Below the pieces are notes generated by a model. The model was not told the origin of the DNA. It worked only from the letters and a program-made list of their open reading frames with translations, and did no database searches. DNA of 64,000 nucleotides from Eubacterium nodatum ATCC 33099 (GTDB taxonomy: Bacteria > Bacillota > Clostridia > Peptostreptococcales > Anaerovoracaceae): the NCBI GenBank assembly GCA_000510425.1, contig AZKM01000029.1:65648-129647 (forward strand). Direction: 5' to 3'. Numbering within the stretch: position 1 is the first letter of the stretch; the number at the start of each line of letters is the position of its first letter. Position numbers and translations under genes: made by a program. This document shows positions 19,501-27,323 of this stretch, in pieces.

Positions 19501-19881
19501 TTCCTTTGAAGCATGGGTATCTTTATAGGTATAGATATAGTTCCAATAACCTTTTTTAACCTCTAAGCCACCTTTTTCATCGGCATCCACTTCATAGTCA
19601 AATGACATTATAGCCGGCTTCTTTAAAGTAATCTGAAAAACACAGTCCCCTGTATCTCCTTTCATCGTCAGCTTAATGGCTTTAGTGCCATTTCTGTCTA
19701 CAACACTTGCCTCTCCTTTTTCTGGTTTTTTTACATCGACAAAATCAGTGTAATCACTGAAAAAATCGTCTATACTGGTCAGTTCTTTTGTCTCCGCCTT
19801 TGTAAACTGCACGGGCATAATAACAACGATCATTAATGTCACCAACAGTATGTTCGTCACTTTTTTCAACTTATTTTGCAC
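16591..19881 (-). CDS. Secreted GLUG-repeat protein with InlB-type repeat, coiled coil and Fn3-like C-terminus
   Basis: First gene after the cobalamin riboswitch. I place the start at GTG 19881, seven bases after AAGGAG; the longer frame would use a TTG at 19902 without a good site. The ~1096-residue product has an export signal (LLVTLMIVVIMPVQF), an unassigned beta region, a Listeria-Bacteroides (InlB) repeat near residue 200-250 (KGWSRTPEGG...DLYAVWAP), PEGA-like and carboxypeptidase-regulatory-like beta segments, one GLUG block (about 410-690), a long Glu/Lys/Ala-rich coiled coil (about 730-920), and one or two Fn3-like domains to the end. It looks like a stalked surface protein. No LPXTG motif is present, so attachment must be by another route. 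Ligand unknown. Confidence 0.82.
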   Translation of the reverse strand: MQNKLKKVTNILLVTLMIVVIMPVQFTKAETKELTSIDDFFSDYTDFVDVKKPEKGEASVVDRNGTKAIKLTMKGDTGDCVFQITLKKPAIMSFDYEVDADEKGGLEVKKGYWNYIYTYKDTHASKEKNINGKSKGRAEFGDKVGETVKVGYEQGWTSASDKKSHCIYLTNIKFKNPTKVIFHSNNGEDKTVEQPLLDGKEKLYYYGKVGFKYDKHIQKGWSRTPEGGVDYKNEEIVEPTSDLDLYAVWAPVYLASFDIPKGTKLTLFRDEEHKEKIDADTGTMYNYTLEKGTYYYHIEGFGYKDLDDKIEIENQDITKTVVPEKTPKETVTFSLEKGKAPAEDVNISVTADNHKIEAKEGSEGKVFELPLGYKFRYTFKSKNYSKQSGEIDLSTKTEEGEREIVIPLNVKTAWDGAGDIKEPEEIDGVYQISSGAELAWFANKVNEKKDGMFNAVLRKDIDLGDEEWTPIGRKSGSIYPFRGIFDGNGKTIRGLKVVGDSKTPGQGLFGFVDGGKVKDLTVIGEVESKYNTTTDSYAATGGVIGHLSSNGTNFIVENCISYVNVKGKTHSGGIVGTVSGSRASGKISKCVNYGSISGTNSVGGILGRMDCSAKVTDCYNRGNATSSAWKVAGIVGYLEKGSVENCYTTGVTTGRDNHAVIGKKEKLGKTTNCYYLEGLVEDPEAKSISSSDLKEMKFESEISSFFKSTGDSLNDGYPVTEKQLKEAIPVLDQKAKEAAIKKAESDIEGLEAELNKEKGIFNSLNEVEKNAAVIVEKLEAKTANTEESKTALKTAKEEFMKIKENHKSAEDLLSTFEEDLSKLKAALEEIKSADSDEKVSAAVEKLHNENKKLSEKIAELNKINEAIKSSADKIAEASKAFEKAEKDFADKKNADKLPNDEADKVVYDKGISSVKGIKVKGNLKKKKLYISFKSDKKATNYRLGYQKAGSKKWTYVWLNKSEKKTVSKMENNGIYDVKLAKYINRDGKWSRSAWSTSRIFFASSSVGVKSDKKSFTAKIKVAEGTYGYIIRYSKKKNMSSAKTKTYRASELKKKKRVTIKKLKRKTTYYVVIRPMKKYSGKYYYGFDSSIKKFKTK

Positions 19882-19988
19882 AACATTCTCCTTTTTACTC
19901 AATTACCGTTTCCTTCAATTACTATAACTTTCAAATCCGGCTTCTACAATAATTTCTCAGTTTTTTCACGCCTATTTAGCATAGAACC

Positions 19989-20018
19989 ACAAAAAAACTC
20001 CCTCCGAACAGAGAGAGC
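19989..20018 (-). terminator. Riboswitch-linked intrinsic terminator (attenuator)
   Basis: In minus-strand sense, a CTCTCTCTG...CGGAGGGAG hairpin is followed at once by seven U residues. It sits between the cobalamin aptamer and the GTG start at 19881, where the expression platform of a transcription-terminating riboswitch would be. Corrinoid binding would be expected to favour this hairpin and stop transcription. Confidence 0.8.
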
Positions 20019-20104
20019 ATTACATCAAAATGATATCACATATTCTCAAACACAAATACAATTGCAATACAAATAAACGTAAACTGTCTTTTTATTTGCT
20101 CCCT

Positions 20105-20248
20105 CGATTCGTCTTCTGACTTAGAATCACCCTATGCAGACCTTCTCAAATTCCATTTGACCTGAAATTCAATGGTATGTTCTGCTTCGTCATCTTTACA
20201 GCGGTTTCCCGTAAAAGTTTCTCACTTTTTTCCGTTAACCGAAGAATT
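20105..20248 (-). promoter_or_regulatory. Cobalamin (adenosylcobalamin-type) riboswitch
   Basis: Read on the minus strand, this leader matches the conserved order of cobalamin riboswitches. It opens with a P1 strand (ATTCTTCGG). Next comes a GTGAGAAAC...GGGAAACCGCTGTAA core, resembling the family's GGTGAAAAT...CCCGCCGCTGTAA. A B12-box variant follows (ACCATTG for GCCACTG). Then AGAAGG...GGGTGATTC, and finally AAGTCAGAAGAC followed by GAATCG that closes P1, matching the family's AAGTCAGGAGACC end. A sigma-A-like promoter lies just upstream and an intrinsic terminator downstream. The family senses adenosyl- or methyl-cobalamin and represses B12 uptake or synthesis genes. Here it heads four surface-protein genes. 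Confidence 0.85.
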
Positions 20249-20274
20249 TATTTATTTTTAGAAGTCCTTTGCTA

Positions 20275-20304
20275 AGTATATCACTATGTAAATATCTATT
20301 TCAA
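20275..20304 (-). promoter_or_regulatory. Sigma-A-type promoter of the riboswitch-controlled operon
   Basis: On the minus strand a TTGAAA -35 box (20299-20304) and TATACT -10 box (20275-20280) are 18 bases apart. Transcription would begin about 20 bases before the cobalamin aptamer. Its position directly ahead of the riboswitch supports the call. Confidence 0.65.
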
Positions 20305-20511
20305 TAGTTCTATGATATTTTTTGTTAACACTTATGTATACGAATGAGGGGTTCAACACTTTTTAATAAAATATCTTCTGACTTCAATTATTTCATTTTG
20401 TATCTATACTTCCTAATTTTCATAACTGGTAAACCGATCACTAGCTGTAATATATAAGCTCTTAACCATTTATACCTATTGTTCTTATTAAACTATACTT
20501 TACTACAGTTT

Positions 20512-20541
20512 AATAGGGAACGAAAAATTCCGCTCCCTATT
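20512..20541 (-). terminator. Possible terminator of the Cna-B adhesin gene
   Basis: An 8-base-pair perfect inverted repeat (AATAGGGA with TCCCTATT) with a 14-base interior lies about 100 bases after the adhesin stop codon. The U-run is weak on the minus strand, so the call is tentative. The rest of the 20305-20639 gap shows nothing else I can name. Confidence 0.45.
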
Positions 20542-20639
20542 TTGTAAAATCAAATTGATTTTATTAAGTTGACATATATAAAATTCATTAACAGGTAATT
20601 TAAACAACTTTTTCATCGTAAGTTCAGGAAGGTCATAAC

Positions 20640-22820
20640 CTATAAGGCTTTCCTTTTTTTACCAAACATAAAGAGTATCCCTCCTAAAGAAGCCATCAGC
20701 ATACTTATATACAATAAAACCTTATTATTATCCCCTGTATCCGGCTTATTTGGCTTATTCTGGATATTTGTAATAATATAACCTCTATCAGAATTTCCAC
20801 TAATAGTCGTTCTATATCCTGCTATCTTCACTTCCTTGACTGTATAAACAATCTCATGACCGTCACCTTCATCATACTTAGGCAGGTTCTTAAACTCATG
20901 CTTCCAGCCAGTAGCTTCACTAAGCGTAGCATCCTGTTTTTCTTTGCCGTCTGCAAACAACTTAACATTTACAGAGTCCTTAGCTTTGCCTACCCACTTC
21001 TTCGTTACATTAACCGAAGTTTTTTCAGTATTAGTGTTTGTTACAGTAAATCCTGAAGCCATATCACCGCTAATTTTGGACTTATAGCCTGATATACTAT
21101 CTTCCTTAATCGTATATTCAATTTCTTTTCCGTCTTTATACTTTTCCAAATCTTTAAATGTATACTTCCACTCATTCGTCTTGCTTAAAACAGCAGAAGC
21201 AACCTTCTCATTACCTGCATAAAGGTGTATAGTGGCAGAAGTTCCTTCCGGTCCTACCCATTTCTTTGTTACGGATATATCCCTCATCTCTATATTGGTA
21301 ATAATATAGCCGTCTTTCTGTGACCCGTTTATTTTACTTTTGTATCCGTTCGGAATATCCTCTTTAACAGTATACTGTATTTCTGTTCCATTCGGATTAT
21401 ATTTATTCAGGTTTTCAAATTTATCCTTCCAGTTATTCGTGCTGTCTAAGATAACGCTATTTCCAGTATCGGCACCATCTGCGTATAAATACACTTTAAC
21501 TTTATCAGTCTCTGCTCCTACCCATTTCTTTTCCACTGATACGGACATGGTTTTTTCATTATCTATAATGGTTTTCTTTGCTGTTTTTGTCACAGGGTCA
21601 AAATCCGAAGAGGAAACATCCATATCTGCAGCTAAATCATACCCTTCCGGCGCCTTTGTCTCATGGATTTTGTAATCATCATGAAGTAGCCCACCTATCT
21701 TTGCATATCCATTCGCATCCGTTTCAACTGTCCCTACAGTTTTTCCGGAACGTACACGAATAATATCGAAGGTTGCACCCTTTAGCGGACTCCCTGCAGG
21801 GTTCATTTTATTAATTTCAAGAGAATAGGTGTACCCCTCTCCCGAGCCTCCTGCTTCAATTATTTGATAAGTAACACCGTGATTGTAATTTTGACCGTTA
21901 TTTGTAAAGGTTGCTTTATTTTGGAATTTCTCACCGGCAATCGGCTTATACGGTATTTTCACACGATATTCTAACAACAGCCCTTTCCCTGCGGGTGCGT
22001 TGCCGATGTCAAAAGTAAATTTGGGTCCGTCATATGTAATCTTATCTTTATAATGTTCTGTTACATCTGTTTTATTCTTTAACTCCAAACCGGTTCCACC
22101 GTAGGTCAACTCCCATTTGCCCTCGTAAACTTTTAAACTTCCCTGAATGTAACTTACACCCGGATCCAAAAGTTCATCTACAACTTTAGCATTTACAAAC
22201 GCCTCATTCTTCTGGTTAATCTTAATTTGATAAATCCCTACCGTGCTATCCTGACTCCACATCCAACCTGCTTTAAGGATAGGCAGTAATTCTATTGTCT
22301 TTGGTTTATAGTGAAGTTCTCCGGCAGGTATCGTTTCTCCGTTTACAGCCAAATTAACAGGAATAGTTTTCTCTGTATTATGGACCTTATTATCAATCTG
22401 TGCATTGAAGAAGAATTTACCTTGCAAATCAGATTTTTCTTCAACATACTTAGTATATGTCAATATTACCTTAGTCGGATTGCCATCTACTAACTTTCCG
22501 TTAGCAACAACATTACTTCCATCTTTAATTTGAAAAGTACTCGGTGATGCCGGTACGATTCCTGCAGGTAAAGTAATTGTCGTCGTATCACCATCATGAA
22601 CTGTATTATTCGGCAGTTTATAATTAACATTAATGCGAAACGGTTGCCACGCAGCTATAGTCCCTGTCATAGGACTCCCATCGATTTTCGCAATCGAGGC
22701 ACTTGTAATTACATTACTGCCCAGCTCTGCTGCATGAGCAGGGGCATGTAGCCCTTGTAACATAAAACTCACTATCATCAACAACGACAGGAGCACACCA
22801 AAGTATTTTTTACTTTTCAT
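20640..22820 (-). CDS. Cell-wall-anchored Cna-B / SpaA-type adhesin
   Basis: A 726-residue surface protein with an AAGGAAA ribosome site. In order: signal peptide (about 1-30); a collagen-adhesin-like N-terminal head in two beta domains (about 35-335); a SpaA-type prealbumin-like domain (about 345-435) with the segment INKMNPAGSPLKGATFDI and the TKAPEGY hallmark; and three Cna-B stalk repeats (about 440-685), each starting with (V)xKKWVG and ending YTVKE/YTIKE...GYIITN. The Lys, Glu and Asn needed for self-made isopeptide bonds are in place. The C-terminus is a sortase signal: KPDTGDNN, hydrophobic helix, KKRK tail. The motif has Lys in place of the Leu of LPXTG. Probably binds host matrix or other cells. 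No sortase gene is nearby. Confidence 0.88.
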   Translation of the reverse strand: MKSKKYFGVLLSLLMIVSFMLQGLHAPAHAAELGSNVITSASIAKIDGSPMTGTIAAWQPFRINVNYKLPNNTVHDGDTTTITLPAGIVPASPSTFQIKDGSNVVANGKLVDGNPTKVILTYTKYVEEKSDLQGKFFFNAQIDNKVHNTEKTIPVNLAVNGETIPAGELHYKPKTIELLPILKAGWMWSQDSTVGIYQIKINQKNEAFVNAKVVDELLDPGVSYIQGSLKVYEGKWELTYGGTGLELKNKTDVTEHYKDKITYDGPKFTFDIGNAPAGKGLLLEYRVKIPYKPIAGEKFQNKATFTNNGQNYNHGVTYQIIEAGGSGEGYTYSLEINKMNPAGSPLKGATFDIIRVRSGKTVGTVETDANGYAKIGGLLHDDYKIHETKAPEGYDLAADMDVSSSDFDPVTKTAKKTIIDNEKTMSVSVEKKWVGAETDKVKVYLYADGADTGNSVILDSTNNWKDKFENLNKYNPNGTEIQYTVKEDIPNGYKSKINGSQKDGYIITNIEMRDISVTKKWVGPEGTSATIHLYAGNEKVASAVLSKTNEWKYTFKDLEKYKDGKEIEYTIKEDSISGYKSKISGDMASGFTVTNTNTEKTSVNVTKKWVGKAKDSVNVKLFADGKEKQDATLSEATGWKHEFKNLPKYDEGDGHEIVYTVKEVKIAGYRTTISGNSDRGYIITNIQNKPNKPDTGDNNKVLLYISMLMASLGGILFMFGKKRKAL

Positions 22821-23070
22821 AAACTTGTTTTCCTTTCTTGAAATTCCTTTAAAGCCTCATATTTATTCACACTTGCTTACAACTGACAGTTTCTAAATTC
22901 CAATCGAATCAAAACCCTCTATACTTTTCATTAAATACTCAATTAAAATCTATAACAATTTTTCTCTTTTTAATTATATACTGTATCTTTAATTTTGCAA
23001 TCAAAAGTCAATCTTTTGTTTATATTAGCAAAATCAAATTGTTATTTATACCATTTTGATTTATACTGAT

Positions 23071-23814
23071 TCACTCAATCAAACTCCGTTCCTGATTCAC
23101 AAGCTCTTTCACAAAATCTGTTGCCGGTTTTCGAAGGATCTCTGCCGGGGTTCCATACTGTTGTATTTCTCCGCATTCCATGACCAACATCTTTGTTCCA
23201 AGCTTTAACGCTTCTTCAATATCATGGGTAACGAAAAGAATCGTAATACCGGTTTCTCTATGGATTTTCATAAGTTCGTTCTGCAGCTGCCGTCTTGTAA
23301 TTGCATCCACCGCACCAAAAGGTTCATCCATTAAGAGAATATCCGGTGATGCTGCAAGTGCCCTTGCGATGCCCACTCTCTGCTGTTGTCCCCCGGAAAG
23401 CTCCGAAGGATACCTTTCTTTCATAGAAGGCTCAAGCCCAACTATTTTCATCCACTTGTTAACTGCCCCCTCAATTTTCTCTTTGTCTTTTTTGTTGAGA
23501 AGTCTCGGTACATATGAAATGTTTTCCTCAATTGTCATATTCGGAAACAAGACATTTCCTTGAATTACATACCCTATACTTCTGCGGAGTTCAATCATGT
23601 CCTTATCTCTTATATTCTCTCTGTTTACCAGAATGTCGCCCTTCGTTGCCTCATACAGACCGTTAATCATCTTAAGGGCCGTTGTCTTTCCGCATCCGGA
23701 TGAACCGATAAGTGTAACAAATTCTCCTCTTTCAATTTTTAAATTCAAATCAGGAATTATTACTGTATTTCCGTATACTTTTCTAATGTGACGGAATTCT
23801 ATTGCTGTACTCAT
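23071..23814 (-). CDS. ABC importer ATPase, OpuCA/ProV-like
   Basis: A 247-residue ATPase with Walker A GSSGCGKTT, signature LSGGQQQR, Walker B ILLMDEP and switch His in VTHDIEEA. It resembles the ATPase of quaternary-amine importers (OpuCA, BusAA, ProV), but it stops after the nucleotide-binding domain and lacks the C-terminal CBS pair found in many OpuCA proteins. The gene lies 57 bases after the fused permease/binding-protein gene, and the two form a complete importer. The absence of CBS domains argues against ionic-strength gating through this subunit. Confidence 0.85.
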   Translation of the reverse strand: MSTAIEFRHIRKVYGNTVIIPDLNLKIERGEFVTLIGSSGCGKTTALKMINGLYEATKGDILVNRENIRDKDMIELRRSIGYVIQGNVLFPNMTIEENISYVPRLLNKKDKEKIEGAVNKWMKIVGLEPSMKERYPSELSGGQQQRVGIARALAASPDILLMDEPFGAVDAITRRQLQNELMKIHRETGITILFVTHDIEEALKLGTKMLVMECGEIQQYGTPAEILRKPATDFVKELVNQERSLIE

Positions 23815-23871
23815 ATTTCCGTTGCTCCTTGTATTTATCCTGTTGAAATATATTTACGGTTAATCTGCCTT

Positions 23872-25410
23872 TTACTTTAGCAATCCCTTTTTTAAAAGGA
23901 AAGCTTTTGCCACAGCTGCCGGTTCTTTCTTCTCTGTTTCCACTTCATAGTTCATCCGCTGCATATCCGTTTCAGTGATAATTTTATCAAATTTCTTAAG
24001 CACTGTGCTAAGCTTTGGATATTTATCAAGTGTTTCCTTTCGTACTACAATTCCACACTGATAAGAAGGATACATTTTCTTATCATCCTCAAGAACCGTA
24101 ACATCAGCTCGTGCAAGCTGACCGTCCGTAGTATTCACCGGCATAATGTCTATCTTTCCACTGTTTATTGCACGGTACTTAAGTCCCATATCCATATCAC
24201 TTGTAGACTTAAAGGAGAGCCCGTAGGTACTGCGGAGTTTATCGTAACCGTCCTCCCTCTGAAAGAAGTCATATTCTGCACCGAATACGAGTTTTCTGCT
24301 CAACTTTTGTAAATCGGAATAAGTCTTGATTTTATACTTCCTAGCAAGCTCCTTACGAATAGCAATTCCATAAGTGTCATTGAAGCCGAGCATCACTTCC
24401 CATGTGAGCCCGAGTTTCTTCTGATATTTTTCCTGAAGCCTATTGAACAGTTTCTCGGAATAAAGTTCCTTATTCTTTAATACTGTATTCCATCCTGTTC
24501 CAGTATATTCCGGGTATAAGTCGAATTCTCCTCTCTCTATTGCAGGTTCAATATTTGAGGTTCCTCCACCTACTCCCTGTGTGAGATTCACACGAAAACC
24601 CGTGTCCTGCTCAATCACAGCCTTAAGCATTTCTCCTAAAATATATTGCTCTGTCATTGGTTTTGTGGCGATACGAATAACCTTAGTTCTTTCCTTAGGA
24701 ACAAAAATCCCTACTAGAAGACATATTATAATTATCCCGATAATCAGTACCAAAGCTCGATTCTGTTTCTTTGACTTTTTTCCGCGTTTAAGTATATTTG
24801 TTTCAATAAAGCCCAGTAATGAATCTGTTATAAGTGCCAAAAGAGCTATCAGCAAACTCCCTGCAACAGTCATAGCTCCATTATTTGTGGTAATACCGCG
24901 ATAGATTGCTACACCAAGACCACCGGCACCTATAAAAGAAGCAATTCCCGCAAGTGCAATAGTCATAGTTACCATGTTTCTAATCCCTGATATAATCACC
25001 GGCATTGCCAGCGGCAGCTGCACATGAAACAGAATCTGCTTTCCCGTACTGCCCATACCCTTTGCCGCTTCCAGAATATTCGGATCAACATTGTTCATGC
25101 CTGTATAAGTATTCCGCACCATCGGAAGAAGTGCATAAACAGTAAGGGCAATCACCGCAGTTACATTGCCTACCCCGGAAAATGGAATCAGAAAACCCAG
25201 CATAGAGATTGAGGGAATCGTGTATAGGAAATTTATTACACTCAGTGCAGGCTTTGCACTTCTTTTGTATTCACTGATTAAAATTCCCACAAGCCCTCCA
25301 AACATAATAGCAATCAGAATCGCTGCCATAGAGATTTCTAAATGCTCTATGAGAAGTTTTCCAAAAAAGTCCCATTTAGTTTTAAATAAAAGCAGTACTT
25401 CCTGCAACAT
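23872..25410 (-). CDS. Fused permease/substrate-binding protein of an osmoprotectant-type ABC importer
   Basis: A 512-residue fusion with an excellent AGGAGG site. Residues ~1-215 are an OpuCB/ProW-type permease with the EAA loop (EAAKGMGSTGKQILFHVQLP). Residues ~240-512 are an OpuAC-type binding domain (TEQYILGEML...GGTSNIEPAIERGEFDLYPEYTGTGW). The binding domain would face outside, tethered to the channel. Known relatives take up glycine betaine, carnitine or choline. The same permease-binding-protein fusion without CBS domains on the ATPase is also how the ergothioneine importer EgtU is built. The sequence alone does not separate these choices. Confidence 0.87.
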   Translation of the reverse strand: MLQEVLLLFKTKWDFFGKLLIEHLEISMAAILIAIMFGGLVGILISEYKRSAKPALSVINFLYTIPSISMLGFLIPFSGVGNVTAVIALTVYALLPMVRNTYTGMNNVDPNILEAAKGMGSTGKQILFHVQLPLAMPVIISGIRNMVTMTIALAGIASFIGAGGLGVAIYRGITTNNGAMTVAGSLLIALLALITDSLLGFIETNILKRGKKSKKQNRALVLIIGIIIICLLVGIFVPKERTKVIRIATKPMTEQYILGEMLKAVIEQDTGFRVNLTQGVGGGTSNIEPAIERGEFDLYPEYTGTGWNTVLKNKELYSEKLFNRLQEKYQKKLGLTWEVMLGFNDTYGIAIRKELARKYKIKTYSDLQKLSRKLVFGAEYDFFQREDGYDKLRSTYGLSFKSTSDMDMGLKYRAINSGKIDIMPVNTTDGQLARADVTVLEDDKKMYPSYQCGIVVRKETLDKYPKLSTVLKKFDKIITETDMQRMNYEVETEKKEPAAVAKAFLLKKGLLK

Positions 25411-25490
25411 ATTTTTCCTCCTGAGTCCGACCCCAAACAGCAGAATTCCTACAATAACAAATGGTATATTCCAAAATTCCGAAATACCTA

Positions 25491-25524
25491 CATAAAAAAA
25501 TCTTATTCATAAAAAAATCTTATT
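25491..25524. repeat. 17-base perfect tandem duplication
   Basis: CATAAAAAAATCTTATT occurs twice in direct succession about 80 bases upstream of the fused importer gene. It may be a recent duplication in the promoter region and could alter spacing or regulator binding. No function can be assigned. Confidence 0.8.
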
Positions 25525-25650
25525 CTCAGATATAACTATTCTATCCCATTCACTGCATTATAAACATCTGACATTGCTAAGAAGATAGAAAAGGAGCTGC
25601 ACTAATAGTGCTAATGAATTTTTTCTTTATCAACATTATTTAACAAAGAA

Positions 25651-25714
25651 CAGAAAAAGCCCTTGAACGTCTTATATGTGAGGTGATTCCAAAGACTCAA
25701 GTGGGCTTTTTCTG
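25651..25714 (-). terminator. Terminator after the 429-codon secreted-protein gene
   Basis: CAGAAAAAGCCC...TTGA is matched by TCAA...GGGCTTTTTCTG, giving a 12-base-pair outer stem and a short inner stem around a roughly 35-base loop. A/T runs on both arms let it work in either direction. It lies 22 bases after the upstream gene's stop. Confidence 0.65.
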
Positions 25715-25735
25715 TTTTATCAATAGTTTTAAATT

Positions 25736-27025
25736 TTATTTCACTCTAACTTTCTTCGTCAGCGACCACATACCGTAGTATGTTTTGCCTTTGACAATTT
25801 TATATGCTCTTACCTTAACATAATAATATTTCTTCGTTTTAAGCTTTTTAATTACCTTGGCGGTCTTAGTGCTTGTCGTGTATTTCCATTTTCCGGATCC
25901 CTTTTGCTTATAGGCAATTCTATATTTTACTCCGCCTCTCACCGCACCATATCCTACGGTTATTTTTCTCTTTCCTGCCTTTGGCTTCTTAACAGCAACT
26001 TTGGCAGGATTTATTTCGAAGGTCTTCGTTATAGTTCCTGTAAAATGTCCTTTGCCGGTAGCCTTTACCCTGCCCGTACCGATTGCCACATTGGATTCGT
26101 AGGAAACATCAAATTCTTCACCCTGAAAAAGTTTTCCTATGGTTAATGCAGGTCGCTTAGCCTTGCCATCGTGCACAAAGGATGCGGGTTTCAGTTTATA
26201 ACTTTTTCCCGACAAATTCAGATTGGTGGAATCCGTAATCTGCAGAATCTTTCCTGTTATGCCGCTCTCATCGGAAAAGGCAAACGGCTTGCCATCCAGT
26301 TTAACAGTGTCTCCCCTTAGGCTTTCTTTCAAAGCTCCGCTTTTCTTAAGATTTAGAAGAGGAATAGCATTTCCTGCCGGATCTGTTCCTATATCCGCCT
26401 TGTATATTCTGATTGTGCCGTTCCAATTCTTCTCTGCTGATATTCCTTCACCTTTATAAGATAAAATATCTGCATCATTGATTTCAATTCTCGCTGATGA
26501 TGCACCTACGGATGGATTTTCTATTTTTATTCCACTGCCTTTATCCGCATGGCTTATTAAATTCGTACCCCCGTTGATAATCACCTTTCCGGTCTTTGAT
26601 CGTACTCGAATAGCATCTTCCAGGGCACTGTTCACCCGTACATTTGTAAGTTCAAACACTTGATCTTCAGCAGATTCGAATACAACTGAAAAAACAGTTC
26701 CTTTCGACTTTATAGTGCCGTTTTTAAAATAAACTCGTGCTTTGGGACCGACAGATGCCGTCTCCGAATCCAAATCTATAGTGTGCCCATTTAAATCAAT
26801 ATTTTTTTCTCGGTTCTCAGCAACTAGCCTGGCACCGGGTGATGGTGCAGTAATATTCTTCATCAGACGGATATTTGCATCTTGACTCTGATCTTCATAT
26901 GCAGCCTTAAACTCTTCCCACGTACTGACCTCTTTCCAACCATCTTCCGCACAAGCAACTGCTGCCGACAGACACAGAGCAACTGCCACAAGGGAAAATG
27001 TAATAAAATACCTTAAATTTTTCAT
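25736..27025 (-). CDS. Secreted beta-helix-like protein with C-terminal Fn3-like domain
   Basis: A 429-residue protein with a clear signal peptide ending ACAED (about residue 26) and a GGAGGAGA-type ribosome site. Residues ~30-240 look like a right-handed parallel beta-helix built from short N-rich and I-rich rungs (NIDLNGHTIDLD, KVIINGGTNLIS, SARIEINDADI). Residues ~265-340 form a bacterial Ig-like domain (YxGxA...GTGRVKATGKGHFTGT). The last ~85 residues are the Fn3-like domain shared with the riboswitch operon products, ending YYGMWSLTKKVRVK. No catalytic residues or sortase motif are visible. It may act at the cell surface with the operon proteins, but it has its own promoter and terminator. 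Confidence 0.75.
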   Translation of the reverse strand: MKNLRYFITFSLVAVALCLSAAVACAEDGWKEVSTWEEFKAAYEDQSQDANIRLMKNITAPSPGARLVAENREKNIDLNGHTIDLDSETASVGPKARVYFKNGTIKSKGTVFSVVFESAEDQVFELTNVRVNSALEDAIRVRSKTGKVIINGGTNLISHADKGSGIKIENPSVGASSARIEINDADILSYKGEGISAEKNWNGTIRIYKADIGTDPAGNAIPLLNLKKSGALKESLRGDTVKLDGKPFAFSDESGITGKILQITDSTNLNLSGKSYKLKPASFVHDGKAKRPALTIGKLFQGEEFDVSYESNVAIGTGRVKATGKGHFTGTITKTFEINPAKVAVKKPKAGKRKITVGYGAVRGGVKYRIAYKQKGSGKWKYTTSTKTAKVIKKLKTKKYYYVKVRAYKIVKGKTYYGMWSLTKKVRVK

Positions 27026-27323
27026 ATATAAAATCTCCTCTCCTATTTGACCTGATTAACTTTTTATAATTACAAATCTTCATCACATTCGCCGACATTA
27101 TTGCATATGTTATCAGACCATCCACAATTATATAAGGTAATACCCTCGCATGTATTCTACCACAAAAGCCTTGAATTTAACACCAAAATTATTTGTAAAT
27201 AAAAACAAATAGGGCAATAACCCTGAATTATTCGTCAATTCATGCTGTCTTCCCTTGTTCTCTTCTCACAGTATATATGCTTTCATTCCCTTATCGATTA
27301 TATCAAGATATCTGTATGAGACG
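27026..27323. other. Intergenic stretch, nothing assigned
   Basis: An AT-rich region between the secreted-protein gene start and the macrodomain gene stop. It presumably holds the promoter of the secreted-protein gene. No convincing hairpin, repeat or small gene was seen. Confidence 0.5.

Noticed and set aside
5930-19881. Large surface operon as recent horizontal insertion
   Set aside because: No integrase, attachment repeats or clear composition shift were seen, and the shared C-terminal domain also occurs in a gene outside the operon.
20640-22820. Cna-B adhesin as part of the cobalamin-regulated unit
   Set aside because: It ends upstream of the riboswitch promoter and has a separate leader, so it is not under that riboswitch.
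24581-25495. Plus-strand frames opposite the fused importer gene
   Set aside because: They mirror the codon structure of the minus-strand gene and lack start signals.
25491-25524. Tandem repeat as a CRISPR remnant
   Set aside because: Only two directly abutting copies with no spacers, and no cas genes in the window.
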